DNA of 64,000 nt, taken from contig JBQDEV010000014.1 in assembly GCA_052084925.1 (NCBI GenBank), forward strand, positions 22,483-86,482, given 5' to 3'. Source of the stretch: CmP2 sp052084925 (lineage in GTDB: Bacteria > Actinomycetota > Actinomycetes > Actinomycetales > Micrococcaceae). Positions 8,421 through 16,649 of this stretch are shown here, piece by piece (within the stretch, counting starts at the first letter, position 1; each line of letters opens with the position of its first letter). The position numbers were made by a program, and so were the translations under genes. The notes beneath the pieces are model-generated. The model was not told where the DNA came from. It was given only the letters and a program-made list of their open reading frames with translations, and made no database searches.

Positions 8421-10343
8421 TCAGCTGTCGTGGAGATCGTCGTCGACCACCACGTGCCGAGCATTCATCCCGTACGATTCGATGACGCCGTTGGCATAGA
8501 GCTCAACGTCTTCCACATCCCAAGTGTGGCTGTGGCTTCCGCGCATCTGCATGAAGTTGAAGCGATCAGCGGCATAAATGCGCGCCCCACGCTCCTCAGC
8601 CGACTTGAGGAAGCGTGTGTCTTCACCCCGACGTACCGGGGAGAACTGCACCTTCCGGAACAGATCGCCTTTGCCTACGAAGGTGGCGCCGGCGATGAAG
8701 TTCGTGAACATGTTCTCCTGGCCCGGGTTACGCAACACGATGGCGTCGTCGGTCTGGGAGTACATGTAAACGGCCAGCTTGCCCACTAGGTCAGCGCCGG
8801 AGTATTTCAGGGCGTTGATGCTATCGGAAAGGTAGTGGGCGGCATAGAAGTCATCATCATCGAATTTGGCGATCACGTCACCATCGGCCGTCTTGACCAG
8901 TCGGTTCAGACAGACACCCAGGGAGTCGTTCTTGTGGGCGTGCAGCAGCGTGAAGTTCTCGATACCGTGGTCACGGGCGTAGGACTCGAGCTCCTTCTTC
9001 TGTGCATCGAAACCATGGGTGAGCAGCACCAGCTCCAGGTTGTCCTTCTGCTTCTGCGCGGACACGGAATCAATGGCCTGGAAGAGGAACTGCGGTCGGT
9101 TCGTCGAGACGATGGCGCTGACACTGGGCTGTTCCAGGAACGGAGAGTCGCTGCGCAGCCCTGTGGCCTGAAGGATCTTCGCGGTGCGGTGCGCGTACGT
9201 ATGCTCTTCCCAAATCCGGCGCTGAGCGCGGTGCACGGTACGGTCACGCAGTTGCGAAGAGTTGAGCATCGCACGCAGGGTGTAGGCAGCAGTGGCTTCA
9301 TCGCGGACGACCGGCACTTCGTTGTCACGGAAGAACTTCGGAATAGCGGCAGATTCTGTCGACACCACTGGTGTCCCCGAGGCAATGATCTCGAAAACCC
9401 GCCGCGCACACATCGAAGGACTGTCGGTCACCGAGTTGACGTTGAGGAACACCTTGTAGGCCCGGTATGCGGCGAGCATCTTCTCGTAGGGCAGCGCGCC
9501 GACCACATGCTTCTTGAAAGGCAGGGGGAATTGGTACTTCTCGTCACCGCCGTGGTGACGAGAGAAAATATCGAAAGAATAGACACCGCGCTCGAAAACG
9601 CGCACTGCCGCACCCAGCAGCATGTGCATTTGTTCGCGGCGCTCCTTGTACTTGTGTGAGAAGTACATGCCAGCGAAGGCCATGTCGTTTTGGTTGTGCA
9701 GCCCCCTAATGCGCACCGGGTTGTGAATGGAGGGCTGAGCGGCGAAGCTCAGGGAGTCGACCCGATCATGGCCCAGTAGTTCCCTATACTTCGGGATCAG
9801 GTTCGAGTCCGAAGTGAAGACCACGTCGAAAAGCTTGGCCGTGGGCAGGAAGTCCTCAAAGTGCGGCGGGTCTTCTTTATTCCAGAACACCGTGGGCACG
9901 GCCATGGCTTTGCAGTAGTTGACGAGCTCGAGCACGGCAGGCCGCGGAGCGTGGCTCCCGGTGAGGTGATACTGCCAGGCTCCGCCATTGCCGGCCCAGG
10001 CAGATTCCACGAAGAGCAGATCAATGGGTTCGCGGACCAGCTCTTCTCGCCATCGCTGCGGAGTGAGTACCACCATCTCGAACTCGGGACCCCAGGCTGC
10101 CAACGAGAATTCGTCAAGAATGACACCTACGCGTAATCCAGGGAAAGATTTCGGTCGTTGCAGCGGGGTGACCGCGGGGTAGTACTCGTCGATTCGCTGT
10201 GGCGAGGAGCCCACCGTGGACGCCGGAATGCTGTAATCCGGGAAGTGATACTTGCTCCGCCGTCGCCATTCTCGATACTGGGAGTATCCGCCCTGGCGCC
10301 AGTGCCAAAGGCCTTTTCGAAGGCGCTTGAGCGGAGTCGACAT
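8421..10343 (-). CDS. Glycosyltransferase, CgeB-like domain plus GT2 domain
   Basis: A 640-residue protein. Residues ~55-370 match the CgeB/GT4-like pattern: LDEFSLAAWGPEF, PIDLLFVESAWAGNGGAWQY, VPTVFWNKEDPPHFEDFL, VVFTSDSNLIPKYREL, and RRVFEIIASGTPVVSTESAA (donor site). A C-terminal GT2 domain from about residue 400 has VSAIVSTNRPQFLFQAIDSV and the acidic motif VIAKFDDDDFYAAHYL, ending in a family-typical RGEDTRFL. The ATG at 10343 was chosen because the upstream extension to 10382 (MDLLDKPRG) lacks a ribosome binding site and fits poorly. This is the first gene of the minus-strand operon and lies divergently from the LCP gene. Confidence 0.85.
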   Translation of the reverse strand: MSTPLKRLRKGLWHWRQGGYSQYREWRRRSKYHFPDYSIPASTVGSSPQRIDEYYPAVTPLQRPKSFPGLRVGVILDEFSLAAWGPEFEMVVLTPQRWREELVREPIDLLFVESAWAGNGGAWQYHLTGSHAPRPAVLELVNYCKAMAVPTVFWNKEDPPHFEDFLPTAKLFDVVFTSDSNLIPKYRELLGHDRVDSLSFAAQPSIHNPVRIRGLHNQNDMAFAGMYFSHKYKERREQMHMLLGAAVRVFERGVYSFDIFSRHHGGDEKYQFPLPFKKHVVGALPYEKMLAAYRAYKVFLNVNSVTDSPSMCARRVFEIIASGTPVVSTESAAIPKFFRDNEVPVVRDEATAAYTLRAMLNSSQLRDRTVHRAQRRIWEEHTYAHRTAKILQATGLRSDSPFLEQPSVSAIVSTNRPQFLFQAIDSVSAQKQKDNLELVLLTHGFDAQKKELESYARDHGIENFTLLHAHKNDSLGVCLNRLVKTADGDVIAKFDDDDFYAAHYLSDSINALKYSGADLVGKLAVYMYSQTDDAIVLRNPGQENMFTNFIAGATFVGKGDLFRKVQFSPVRRGEDTRFLKSAEERGARIYAADRFNFMQMRGSHSHTWDVEDVELYANGVIESYGMNARHVVVDDDLHDS

Positions 10344-10570
10344 GGTGCTGGGAGCCCCTCGCGGTTTGTCCAATAGGTCCATCGACCACGCGAAGAACCG
10401 GCTACTACTTCACGTGCCGATTCGGTCTGATCGAGTCGATTCATCGGCGAGTCTATCGCAGATAGGGTTACCTCACCGCCGAGGAAGGCGAATATCTCAT
10501 CGCCTGATTCTCCCTCATCAACCCGAACATGGCGGCAGCACAACGGCGCGCCTATGCGATACTAAGTTTC

Positions 10571-11596
10571 ATGACCGACGCGTTAATGGACACTCCCCGC
10601 CGTGATCGCCCGCGGAAGAAGAGCCGCAAAGGCCTGATCGCCATCCTGATCGCCCTGCTGCTGTTCATCGGAGCCATCGTGTTCATTGCGTGGAGCCTGT
10701 TCGGTCGACTGGGCGATATCGAGACCATCGACAATGCCTTCCCCGAAGAGTCTCTGCGTCCTGCCGCAGTAGAGCCTCCGGATGGCGAGGACGCCCCGCT
10801 GAACATTCTGCTGTTGGGCTCAGATACCCGCGCTGATACGTCGACTTCGTTGCTGTCCGATATTGGCAGCCGCGCGGACACGATCATGGTGGCGCACATC
10901 CCCTCGGATCGCGAGTCGGTGCAGATCATGTCGATCATGCGTGACTCCTGGGTGGAAATCCCCGGGCACGGCAACGCGAAGGTCAATGCCGCCATGGCTT
11001 ACGGCGGTGTCCCACTGATGGTTCAGACCGTGGAAGGCCTGATCGATCAGCGCATCGACCATGTGGCCGTGGCCGACTTCAACGGCTTCAAGAACATCAC
11101 CGACGCCCTGGGGGGCGTCACCGTGAACAACCCGCGCGCCTTCACCGCGTCTTCCCCGGTAAACATCCCGTTCGAGGCCGGTCAGATCACCCTGAATGGT
11201 GATGAGGCCCTGGCATTCGTGCGCGAGCGCAAGTCCTTCTCCGACGGTGACTACACCCGAGTGGCAAACCAACAGCTGTTCCTGCAGTCCATGGCAGGCC
11301 AGGTACTCTCCCGCGAGACCATGACCAACCCGTCGCGTCTTTCCGACCTGATCGGCGCCACGACTCCTTATGTGGCCCTGGACAATGAGCTCGGACTAAC
11401 GAAGATGATTCAGCTGGGCAGCTCCATGTCATCTACGCGAGCCTCGGATATCTCCAGCTTCACGATGCCCACCAACGGTACCGGCCGCGAAGGCGGCGGA
11501 CAGTCCGTGGTGTACGTGGACTGGGACGAGCTGGAGAACGTGCGGACTCGCTTCGCCGAGGATGACCTCGTCGGATACGAGCCCGCCGCGTACTGA
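10571..11596 (+). CDS. LytR-CpsA-Psr (LCP) family cell-wall glycopolymer ligase
   Basis: A 341-residue membrane-anchored protein. A basic cytoplasmic stretch (RPRKKSRKG) precedes a single transmembrane segment (about residues 18-39), and the LCP catalytic domain is extracytoplasmic. Signature motifs are LNILLLGSDTRAD, RADTIMVAHIP, VQIMSIMRDSWVEIPG, KVNAAMAYGG, and the late arginine motif ALAFVRERKSFSDGDYTRVANQQ. LCP enzymes transfer undecaprenyl-pyrophosphate-linked polymers (teichoic acid, arabinogalactan, capsule) to peptidoglycan. It faces the large glycosyltransferase operon across 227 bases, which suggests, but does not prove, that it attaches that operon's product. The start could be ATG 10571 or ATG 10586; no strong SD decides. 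Confidence 0.88.
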   Translation: MTDALMDTPRRDRPRKKSRKGLIAILIALLLFIGAIVFIAWSLFGRLGDIETIDNAFPEESLRPAAVEPPDGEDAPLNILLLGSDTRADTSTSLLSDIGSRADTIMVAHIPSDRESVQIMSIMRDSWVEIPGHGNAKVNAAMAYGGVPLMVQTVEGLIDQRIDHVAVADFNGFKNITDALGGVTVNNPRAFTASSPVNIPFEAGQITLNGDEALAFVRERKSFSDGDYTRVANQQLFLQSMAGQVLSRETMTNPSRLSDLIGATTPYVALDNELGLTKMIQLGSSMSSTRASDISSFTMPTNGTGREGGGQSVVYVDWDELENVRTRFAEDDLVGYEPAAY

Positions 11597-11600
11597 CCCG

Positions 11601-12455
11601 CTACCGCTGGGGCCAGTGGCCGCGGGCGGCCATGACCTCGGCGAGGGCGGCACCGTTATCGGTAACTAGCCCATCGACCCCGAGGGCGAGAAGCCGCTCC
11701 ATCTCGGCGGGATCGTCCACCACCCAAACGTGCACGGCCAGGCCCACCTGGTGGCAGCGCTCCACGAACTGAGACGTGACCACCGGAATCACCCCGGACC
11801 GCACGGGCACCTGTACCGCGTGCAGATCGACGTCGCGCCGCAACCGCTCCACCACCCTGCGGAACAGCGGCAGCGGCAACCGGTGCGTGAACACAAGGGT
11901 GGCCACCGCACGCACTCCCCCGGAATGGGCGATGGGCAGGTCGCTGCACCCGGTCAGCCGGCGGGCATGATCGCGGTAGGCGATCCGATGGGCGTCATCA
12001 AAGGACGCCACCAGCACCCGGTGCCACGCCTCGTGCCGGTGCACGACGGAGGCCACCGCTTCGGCTGAGGCGGCATCCTTCAGGTCCACGTTGAGGTGGA
12101 TGTGCGGGTAGGCGGCAAGCAGGTCCTCGAACAGCAGCAGCGGCTCCCCGGTGGCGCCCGAACCCAGTTCACCGGGGTGCTCCCCCACCACCCGGAACTG
12201 GCCGAGCTCATCCCAGGTGTGGTCGGAAAGGTTCCCGTGACCGGTGGTGATCCGCTCCAGGGTTTCGTCGTGGAAGACCACGGCGGCGCCATCAGCGGTG
12301 GTGCGCACGTCCAGCTCCAGGTAGCCGAATCCCCGGTCGACTGCGGCACTGAACGCGGCCAGGGTGTTCTCCCGGCGCGGGTCGGCGCCGCGGTGGGCCA
12401 GGGCGAGTGGCCAGCCGTGGCGGCCGGGTAGCGAGTCGGTGAGGTAGCGGGGCAT
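11601..12455 (-). CDS. Glycerophosphodiester phosphodiesterase family protein
   Basis: A 284-residue GDPD TIM-barrel protein with the family landmarks LALAHRGADPRRENTLAAF (catalytic HRG and E-N), GFGYLELDVRTTADGAAVVFHDETLERITTG (metal ligands E, D, H) and a late HVWVVDDPAEMERLLALGVDGLVTD. No signal peptide, so it is cytoplasmic. It hydrolyses glycerophosphodiesters to sn-glycerol 3-phosphate and an alcohol. It is the last gene of a minus-strand series with a HAD phosphatase and PfkB kinase, and it converges with the LCP gene only 4 bases away. Glycerol-phosphate release could link it to lipid or teichoic-type polymer turnover, but that is inference. Confidence 0.9.
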   Translation of the reverse strand: MPRYLTDSLPGRHGWPLALAHRGADPRRENTLAAFSAAVDRGFGYLELDVRTTADGAAVVFHDETLERITTGHGNLSDHTWDELGQFRVVGEHPGELGSGATGEPLLLFEDLLAAYPHIHLNVDLKDAASAEAVASVVHRHEAWHRVLVASFDDAHRIAYRDHARRLTGCSDLPIAHSGGVRAVATLVFTHRLPLPLFRRVVERLRRDVDLHAVQVPVRSGVIPVVTSQFVERCHQVGLAVHVWVVDDPAEMERLLALGVDGLVTDNGAALAEVMAARGHWPQR

Positions 12456-12490
12456 GGGCGTCCGGCCTTTCGGGACTCGGGTGGCGTGGA

Positions 12491-13474
12491 TCAGGTGGGC
12501 AGGGTGATCAGGTGCTCGATGGCGCGGGCCACGCCGTCGTCATCACAGGCGCCGGCCACCGCATCGGCGGCATTGATCAGCTGGGGGTGCGCCGAGGCGA
12601 CCGCGTAACCGGTGCCGGCCCAGGTGATCATCTCCAGGTCGTTGAGCATGTCGCCGAAGGCTGCGACTTCCTCGGCGGCGACCCCGAGGGAGTTCGTGTA
12701 GTCGGCGAGGGTGAGTGCCTTGTTCACGTCGGGACGGCTGATCTCCAGCAGCGGCAACCCGGGGGCGGAGTGGGTGACGGAGACCAGCTCTCCGACGAGG
12801 TCGCGCACGGTGGCCAGGAACGAGTCCGGCTGCACTTCGGCGGCCTTGACCAGGAACTTCACCACTTCGGGGTGCTCGCCCAGTGCGCTGATCACCGGGT
12901 CGGCGAGGGTGAACTCGGGCGCGGCGGTGTCGTCGTCGGGAGATTCCGGGTGCTGGCGCCGGGAGCGGCGGCTGGACTCGTAGAGCTCGGTCTCCATGAC
13001 GAACCCGCTGAGGGTTTCCAGGCCGAAGCTGGTGTGCGGCACGGAGGCGCTGATGAGTTCGTGCACGGTGCGCACCGTTTCTCCGGCCATGGGGTGGGCT
13101 TCGATGACCTTGTCGGCGACGACATCGTAGATCACCGCGCCGTTGGAGCAGATGATGGGTCCGGCCAGACCGAGGGTGTCGGCGAGCCCGGAGAGCCAGC
13201 GCATGGGACGCCCGGTGACAAAGACGACCTGGATACCGGCCTCGCGGGCGGCGGTGAAGGCTTCGATGGTGCGCTGGGAGATGTGGCCGGTGCGGGTGTG
13301 GCGGTAGCTGATGACGGTGCCATCGAGATCGGTGGCGATCAGGCTGGGGCGCACCAGGGGGTGGCCGGCGGCGGAGCGCTCCAGGTGGGCGCCGTGCGGG
13401 CTCAGTCCAGTGTTGGGCGCACCGGCGATGCTGGAGGACGCGCGGGAGGAGGGACGGGGGCGCTGGGGGTTCAC
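12491..13474 (-). CDS. HAD superfamily (Cof/SupH-like) phosphatase
   Basis: A 327-residue HAD hydrolase. Motif I is LIATDLDGTVISY after a ~45-residue low-complexity N-terminus rich in Ser, Pro and Arg. Motif II is VVFVTGRPMRWL, and the end carries the conserved lysine and AAFGDMLNDLEMITWAG (motif IV), which places it in the Cof-type IIB class with a large cap. These enzymes dephosphorylate sugar phosphates, FMN or PLP with loose specificity. The GTG start overlaps the stop of the PfkB gene (GTGA), so kinase and phosphatase are co-translated. Confidence 0.88.
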   Translation of the reverse strand: MNPQRPRPSSRASSSIAGAPNTGLSPHGAHLERSAAGHPLVRPSLIATDLDGTVISYRHTRTGHISQRTIEAFTAAREAGIQVVFVTGRPMRWLSGLADTLGLAGPIICSNGAVIYDVVADKVIEAHPMAGETVRTVHELISASVPHTSFGLETLSGFVMETELYESSRRSRRQHPESPDDDTAAPEFTLADPVISALGEHPEVVKFLVKAAEVQPDSFLATVRDLVGELVSVTHSAPGLPLLEISRPDVNKALTLADYTNSLGVAAEEVAAFGDMLNDLEMITWAGTGYAVASAHPQLINAADAVAGACDDDGVARAIEHLITLPT

Positions 13475-14481
13475 GGGCGCCTCCGGGCCCCGTCCGCGGT
13501 GTCGCCGGTGTTGGAGTGGGCAGCGACCGCGGCGTCGAGTTCGTCGCGCGAGGGCGGGTCGGCACCGGGGCGCGAGGAGGTGATGGCCGCGGCTTGGGCG
13601 GCGAAGGCGAGCACGGAGGCGACCTCGGCCTGGGGCAGCTCGCGCAACTGAGGGCGGGCGGCGGCACCGAGCAGGCCGCGATCGTGCAGGGCGACCAGCA
13701 GGGCGGAGGTGAAGGAGTCTCCGGCGCCCACGGTGTCAGCGACCTCCACGGGGACGATGGGCTGCTCCCAGGTGCCTTCGGCGGTGGCGCAGAGGATGTC
13801 GGTGGCGCCGCGGGTGACCACCACGATGGCCGGGCCGAGTGCCTGCCAGTTCACCACGATCTGCTGGAGGGTGAGTTCCGGGTAGAGCCAGTGCAGGTCC
13901 TCGTCGGAGGCGTGCACGACGTCCGCGAGCGCAGCGGATTCTTCGGCGCGGGCGCGGGAGGCGGCCCGGTCGGGAATGATGGAGGGCCGGCAGTTGGGGT
14001 CATAGGAGATAGTGGCGGTGGGGTGCAGCCGGCGCAGCATTTCCATAACGGTCACCGCCCCGGGGGCGAGCATGGTGGCGATGGAGCCCATGTGCAGGTG
14101 AGCGAGGTCTTGCTGACCGTCGAGCTGATCCATCACCGTGCGGAAGCGCTCCCACAGTTCGTCGGGACCGGGCAAGGTCCAGTCGAGCTCGAACTCATAA
14201 GTGGCCGCCCCAGTGGGGTCCAGCCGGGCGGTGGCGACGGAGGAGGAGAGCTCATCGGCGTCGAGCACGGAGTGAACCTGGTTGGTCTCGAGGTGGTGCT
14301 GGATGACCTGGCCGTGATCGTCGGTGCCGTAGCGTCCGGCGAAGAGCACGGTCTCACCGAGACGGGCCAGACCCACCGCGACGTTCAGGGGGCTCCCGCC
14401 GGGGTGAGCTCGGGGAACAGCGGTGTCCGAAACCACCACATCTACCAGTGCCTCACCGATCACGCCCACATAGTCACTCAC
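13471..14481 (-). CDS. PfkB family carbohydrate kinase (fructokinase-like)
   Basis: A 336-residue ribokinase-fold protein. The N-terminal substrate region (GVIGEALVDVV, then HPGGSPLNVAVGLARLGETV, the GG signature) and the C-terminal signature DTVGAGDSFTSALLVAL with the catalytic Asp and anion hole are intact. The VSYDPN-type motif appears as ATISYDPNCRPSI, seen in fructokinases. It phosphorylates a free sugar with ATP in the cytoplasm; fructose is the best guess but not certain. First gene of a kinase-phosphatase-GDPD run, divergent from the MgtC-like gene 66 bases away. Confidence 0.88.
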   Translation of the reverse strand: MSDYVGVIGEALVDVVVSDTAVPRAHPGGSPLNVAVGLARLGETVLFAGRYGTDDHGQVIQHHLETNQVHSVLDADELSSSVATARLDPTGAATYEFELDWTLPGPDELWERFRTVMDQLDGQQDLAHLHMGSIATMLAPGAVTVMEMLRRLHPTATISYDPNCRPSIIPDRAASRARAEESAALADVVHASDEDLHWLYPELTLQQIVVNWQALGPAIVVVTRGATDILCATAEGTWEQPIVPVEVADTVGAGDSFTSALLVALHDRGLLGAAARPQLRELPQAEVASVLAFAAQAAAITSSRPGADPPSRDELDAAVAAHSNTGDTADGARRRP

Positions 14482-14547
14482 TCGTTAAACGGTACCCTAC
14501 GGCCCGGAAACCTCGGCCTCCGATACACGGCGGCGTAGTCTCTTGTC

Positions 14548-15258
14548 ATGGACGTCGAGTGGATTCCCGACACCGCGCTCACTCAGGTCATTCTGCTGCT
14601 CTGTGCCTTCGTGCTCTCCGGGGTGATCGGGGTGGAGCGCGAGATCCGACAGAAGTCGGCTGGAGCGCGGACTCACCTCCTCGTCGGGATGGGCTCGGCA
14701 CTGTTCACCCTGGTCTCCGGATACGGCTTTGCTGCCGTTCTCGGTGGATCCGACCTTCCGGACCCGTCCCGCATCGCGGCGCAGATCGTGACGGGAATCG
14801 GCTTCCTGGGCGCCGGCGTGATCTTCGTGCGCAAGAACATTGTTTCTGGGCTCACCACAGCGGCATCGATCTGGGTCACCGCTGCCGTGGGCATGGCGTG
14901 CGGGGCGGGGATGCCCCTGGTCGCTACCGTCACCGTGGCGTTGTATCTGCTCTCCGTGACCGTGGTTAACGCCGTGATTCGGCGCATCCCTCACGCCCAA
15001 CGCTCGCGCGCGTTCACCATCCGCTACGCCGACGGCCAGGGCGTGCTGCGCGATATCCTGGTGCTCGCTTCTGATGAGGGCTACGAAGCGACCCTCGCAC
15101 GAACGACCCGGTACCAGGACGACCAGGGCCGGTATACCGTGGAGGCCTCGCTACGCTTCACTCGTCGGCAGGGGACGGTCGATGCGGACTTGCCGACCCG
15201 GTTAAGCGAAGTGCCCGGGGTCGTCGAGATTCACGCCATCGACGAGGAACATGACTAG
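14548..15258 (+). CDS. MgtC/SapB family membrane protein
   Basis: A 236-residue protein with four to five hydrophobic segments in the first ~150 residues, including the family core GVIGVEREIRQKSAGARTHLLVGMGSALF and IVTGIGFLGAGVIFVRKNIVSGLTTAASIWVTAAVGMA. The cytoplasmic C-terminal ~90 residues form an ACT-like domain (LVLASDEGYEATLARTTRY). In pathogens MgtC is linked to survival in low magnesium and acid; it is not itself a proven transporter. Monocistronic here, converging on the thermonuclease-like gene. Confidence 0.88.
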   Translation: MDVEWIPDTALTQVILLLCAFVLSGVIGVEREIRQKSAGARTHLLVGMGSALFTLVSGYGFAAVLGGSDLPDPSRIAAQIVTGIGFLGAGVIFVRKNIVSGLTTAASIWVTAAVGMACGAGMPLVATVTVALYLLSVTVVNAVIRRIPHAQRSRAFTIRYADGQGVLRDILVLASDEGYEATLARTTRYQDDQGRYTVEASLRFTRRQGTVDADLPTRLSEVPGVVEIHAIDEEHD

Positions 15259-15285
15259 CCCAAGGTCATATGGTGAGGGAGACTG

Positions 15286-16443
15286 CTACTCGCAGCCGAC
15301 ACCATCCCGGTCACGGTCGAATTTCTGCTGCCAACCCGGGTCTCCGGGGCGAATGGGTGCGGCACCCGCTGCACGCACAGCATCACAGTTCTGGTAGTAC
15401 ACATTGGCGTCCTGCGCCGGGGCCGGCGCGGGTGCTGGTGCTGGTGCGGGTGCAGAGTTCTGCCGTTGCGCTTCTGCCGCCGCTTGTCGTTCGCGTTCTG
15501 CAGCAGCTTCTTCACGCTCGCGCGCTTCCTCAGCTTCCGCTTCGGCTTGCAGCCGCTGCTCTTCCTCGATCCGTTGGCGTTCGGCTTCTTCTTCCTTCTT
15601 GCGCTGTTCCTCGGCCTCTTCTTTCTTGCGCTGCTCTTCCGCTTCGATCTCATCCTGAGCCTCATCCAACTGCTGCTGGTATGAACGCAACGACGCCATG
15701 TCGTCGTCGAGGCTCTTCGCGAAGGCGTCCTGCTCAGCTGCGTACAACGCTGTCAGAACTGGGAAGTCGTCCTGTGCGATCACGCGGACATCGTCTCGCA
15801 CCTCGTCAGCGAGGGCGAGCAGGGCGACACTTTCGGACCGCGCTGATTGAATGCCCGGAAGATCATCGGGTACCGAGGCCACCAAGAGGGCGACCTCGGC
15901 CCCCACCTCGCTGACCTGCTGGGGAAGTGAACACTCCAGCGCAGGATCGAAGAGACCTTCTTCCGCGGTGCGAGCTGATTCCTCGCGTTCCTGCACGGCG
16001 TCGAAGAAGGCCTCGTTCGGGTCCTGGTGCACAGCGACCCCGAAGCCCGCAGCGGCGACCGACGCGTTCACGAGCTCGCCGTCGAGGAATACCCCTGCCA
16101 GTACTCGGCCCTCATCGTCTTCGGCCTCAAGGTCGTACTCCAGCTCAACCTCGGTTCCGGCGCTGAGCATGCCCTCCAAGAATTCGGCCGATTCCTGCCC
16201 CAAACACTGCACGGCTGTCTGATCATGCGTGACCGGCGGAGTGGCAACGTTCAGGAGCCGAACATCGCGCTCTTCACCACTGAGCTCCACACGCACCGTC
16301 GTGCCGTCAATGACATCAACGACGGACGCCGTTGCCCGCTCATCGTCATCACCCCCGGTCGCCGCAATGGCGCTACCCACAAGAACGATCGATGCCACAG
16401 CACCGGCCGAGATCCACACCTTGGTGCTTCTTTTTCGCAACAT
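15286..16443 (-). CDS. Secreted/anchored thermonuclease-like protein with excalibur domain
   Basis: A 385-residue extracytoplasmic protein: an N-terminal signal/anchor (about residues 9-29), an SNase (TNase)-like OB-fold (ASVVDVIDGTTVRVELSGEERDVRLLNV through VNASVAAAGFGVAV), a long Glu/Arg-rich coiled coil (~residues 255-320), an Ala-Pro linker, and a C-terminal excalibur calcium-binding motif (DRDRDGVGCE preceded by YYQNCDAVRAAG). Such combinations are common in actinobacterial wall-associated nucleases. In staphylococcal nuclease the catalytic arginines lie in LxGIDTPE and ER motifs; here LLNVATPP lacks the acidic residue, so nuclease activity is doubtful. Confidence 0.82.
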   Translation of the reverse strand: MLRKRSTKVWISAGAVASIVLVGSAIAATGGDDDERATASVVDVIDGTTVRVELSGEERDVRLLNVATPPVTHDQTAVQCLGQESAEFLEGMLSAGTEVELEYDLEAEDDEGRVLAGVFLDGELVNASVAAAGFGVAVHQDPNEAFFDAVQEREESARTAEEGLFDPALECSLPQQVSEVGAEVALLVASVPDDLPGIQSARSESVALLALADEVRDDVRVIAQDDFPVLTALYAAEQDAFAKSLDDDMASLRSYQQQLDEAQDEIEAEEQRKKEEAEEQRKKEEEAERQRIEEEQRLQAEAEAEEAREREEAAAERERQAAAEAQRQNSAPAPAPAPAPAPAQDANVYYQNCDAVRAAGAAPIRPGDPGWQQKFDRDRDGVGCE

Positions 16444-16649
16444 GACCTACTCCGATACCCATCAGCAAGCGCCGCACATCACCGTGATACTGCGGAAGGA
16501 AAGACTAGTGTGAGTGTAACCTGAACATTTTCTGTATTCCACCTGTAAAGATTATCGACGTCGATGGTGACGCCAGCAGACTGTAGTGATCCGTACCGCG
16601 GGTGTGACAGCATGTGCACCACTCGTTCCGAATCGGAGGTCGTCGCCAC

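Noticed and set aside
12512..13651. 379-codon plus-strand and 374-codon minus-strand frames over the HAD/PfkB genes
   Set aside because: Gly/Val- or Pro/Arg-rich shadows of real genes with clear motifs on the minus strand.
13516..14538. 340-codon plus-strand open frame
   Set aside because: Antisense to the PfkB kinase; Gly-rich, no domain.
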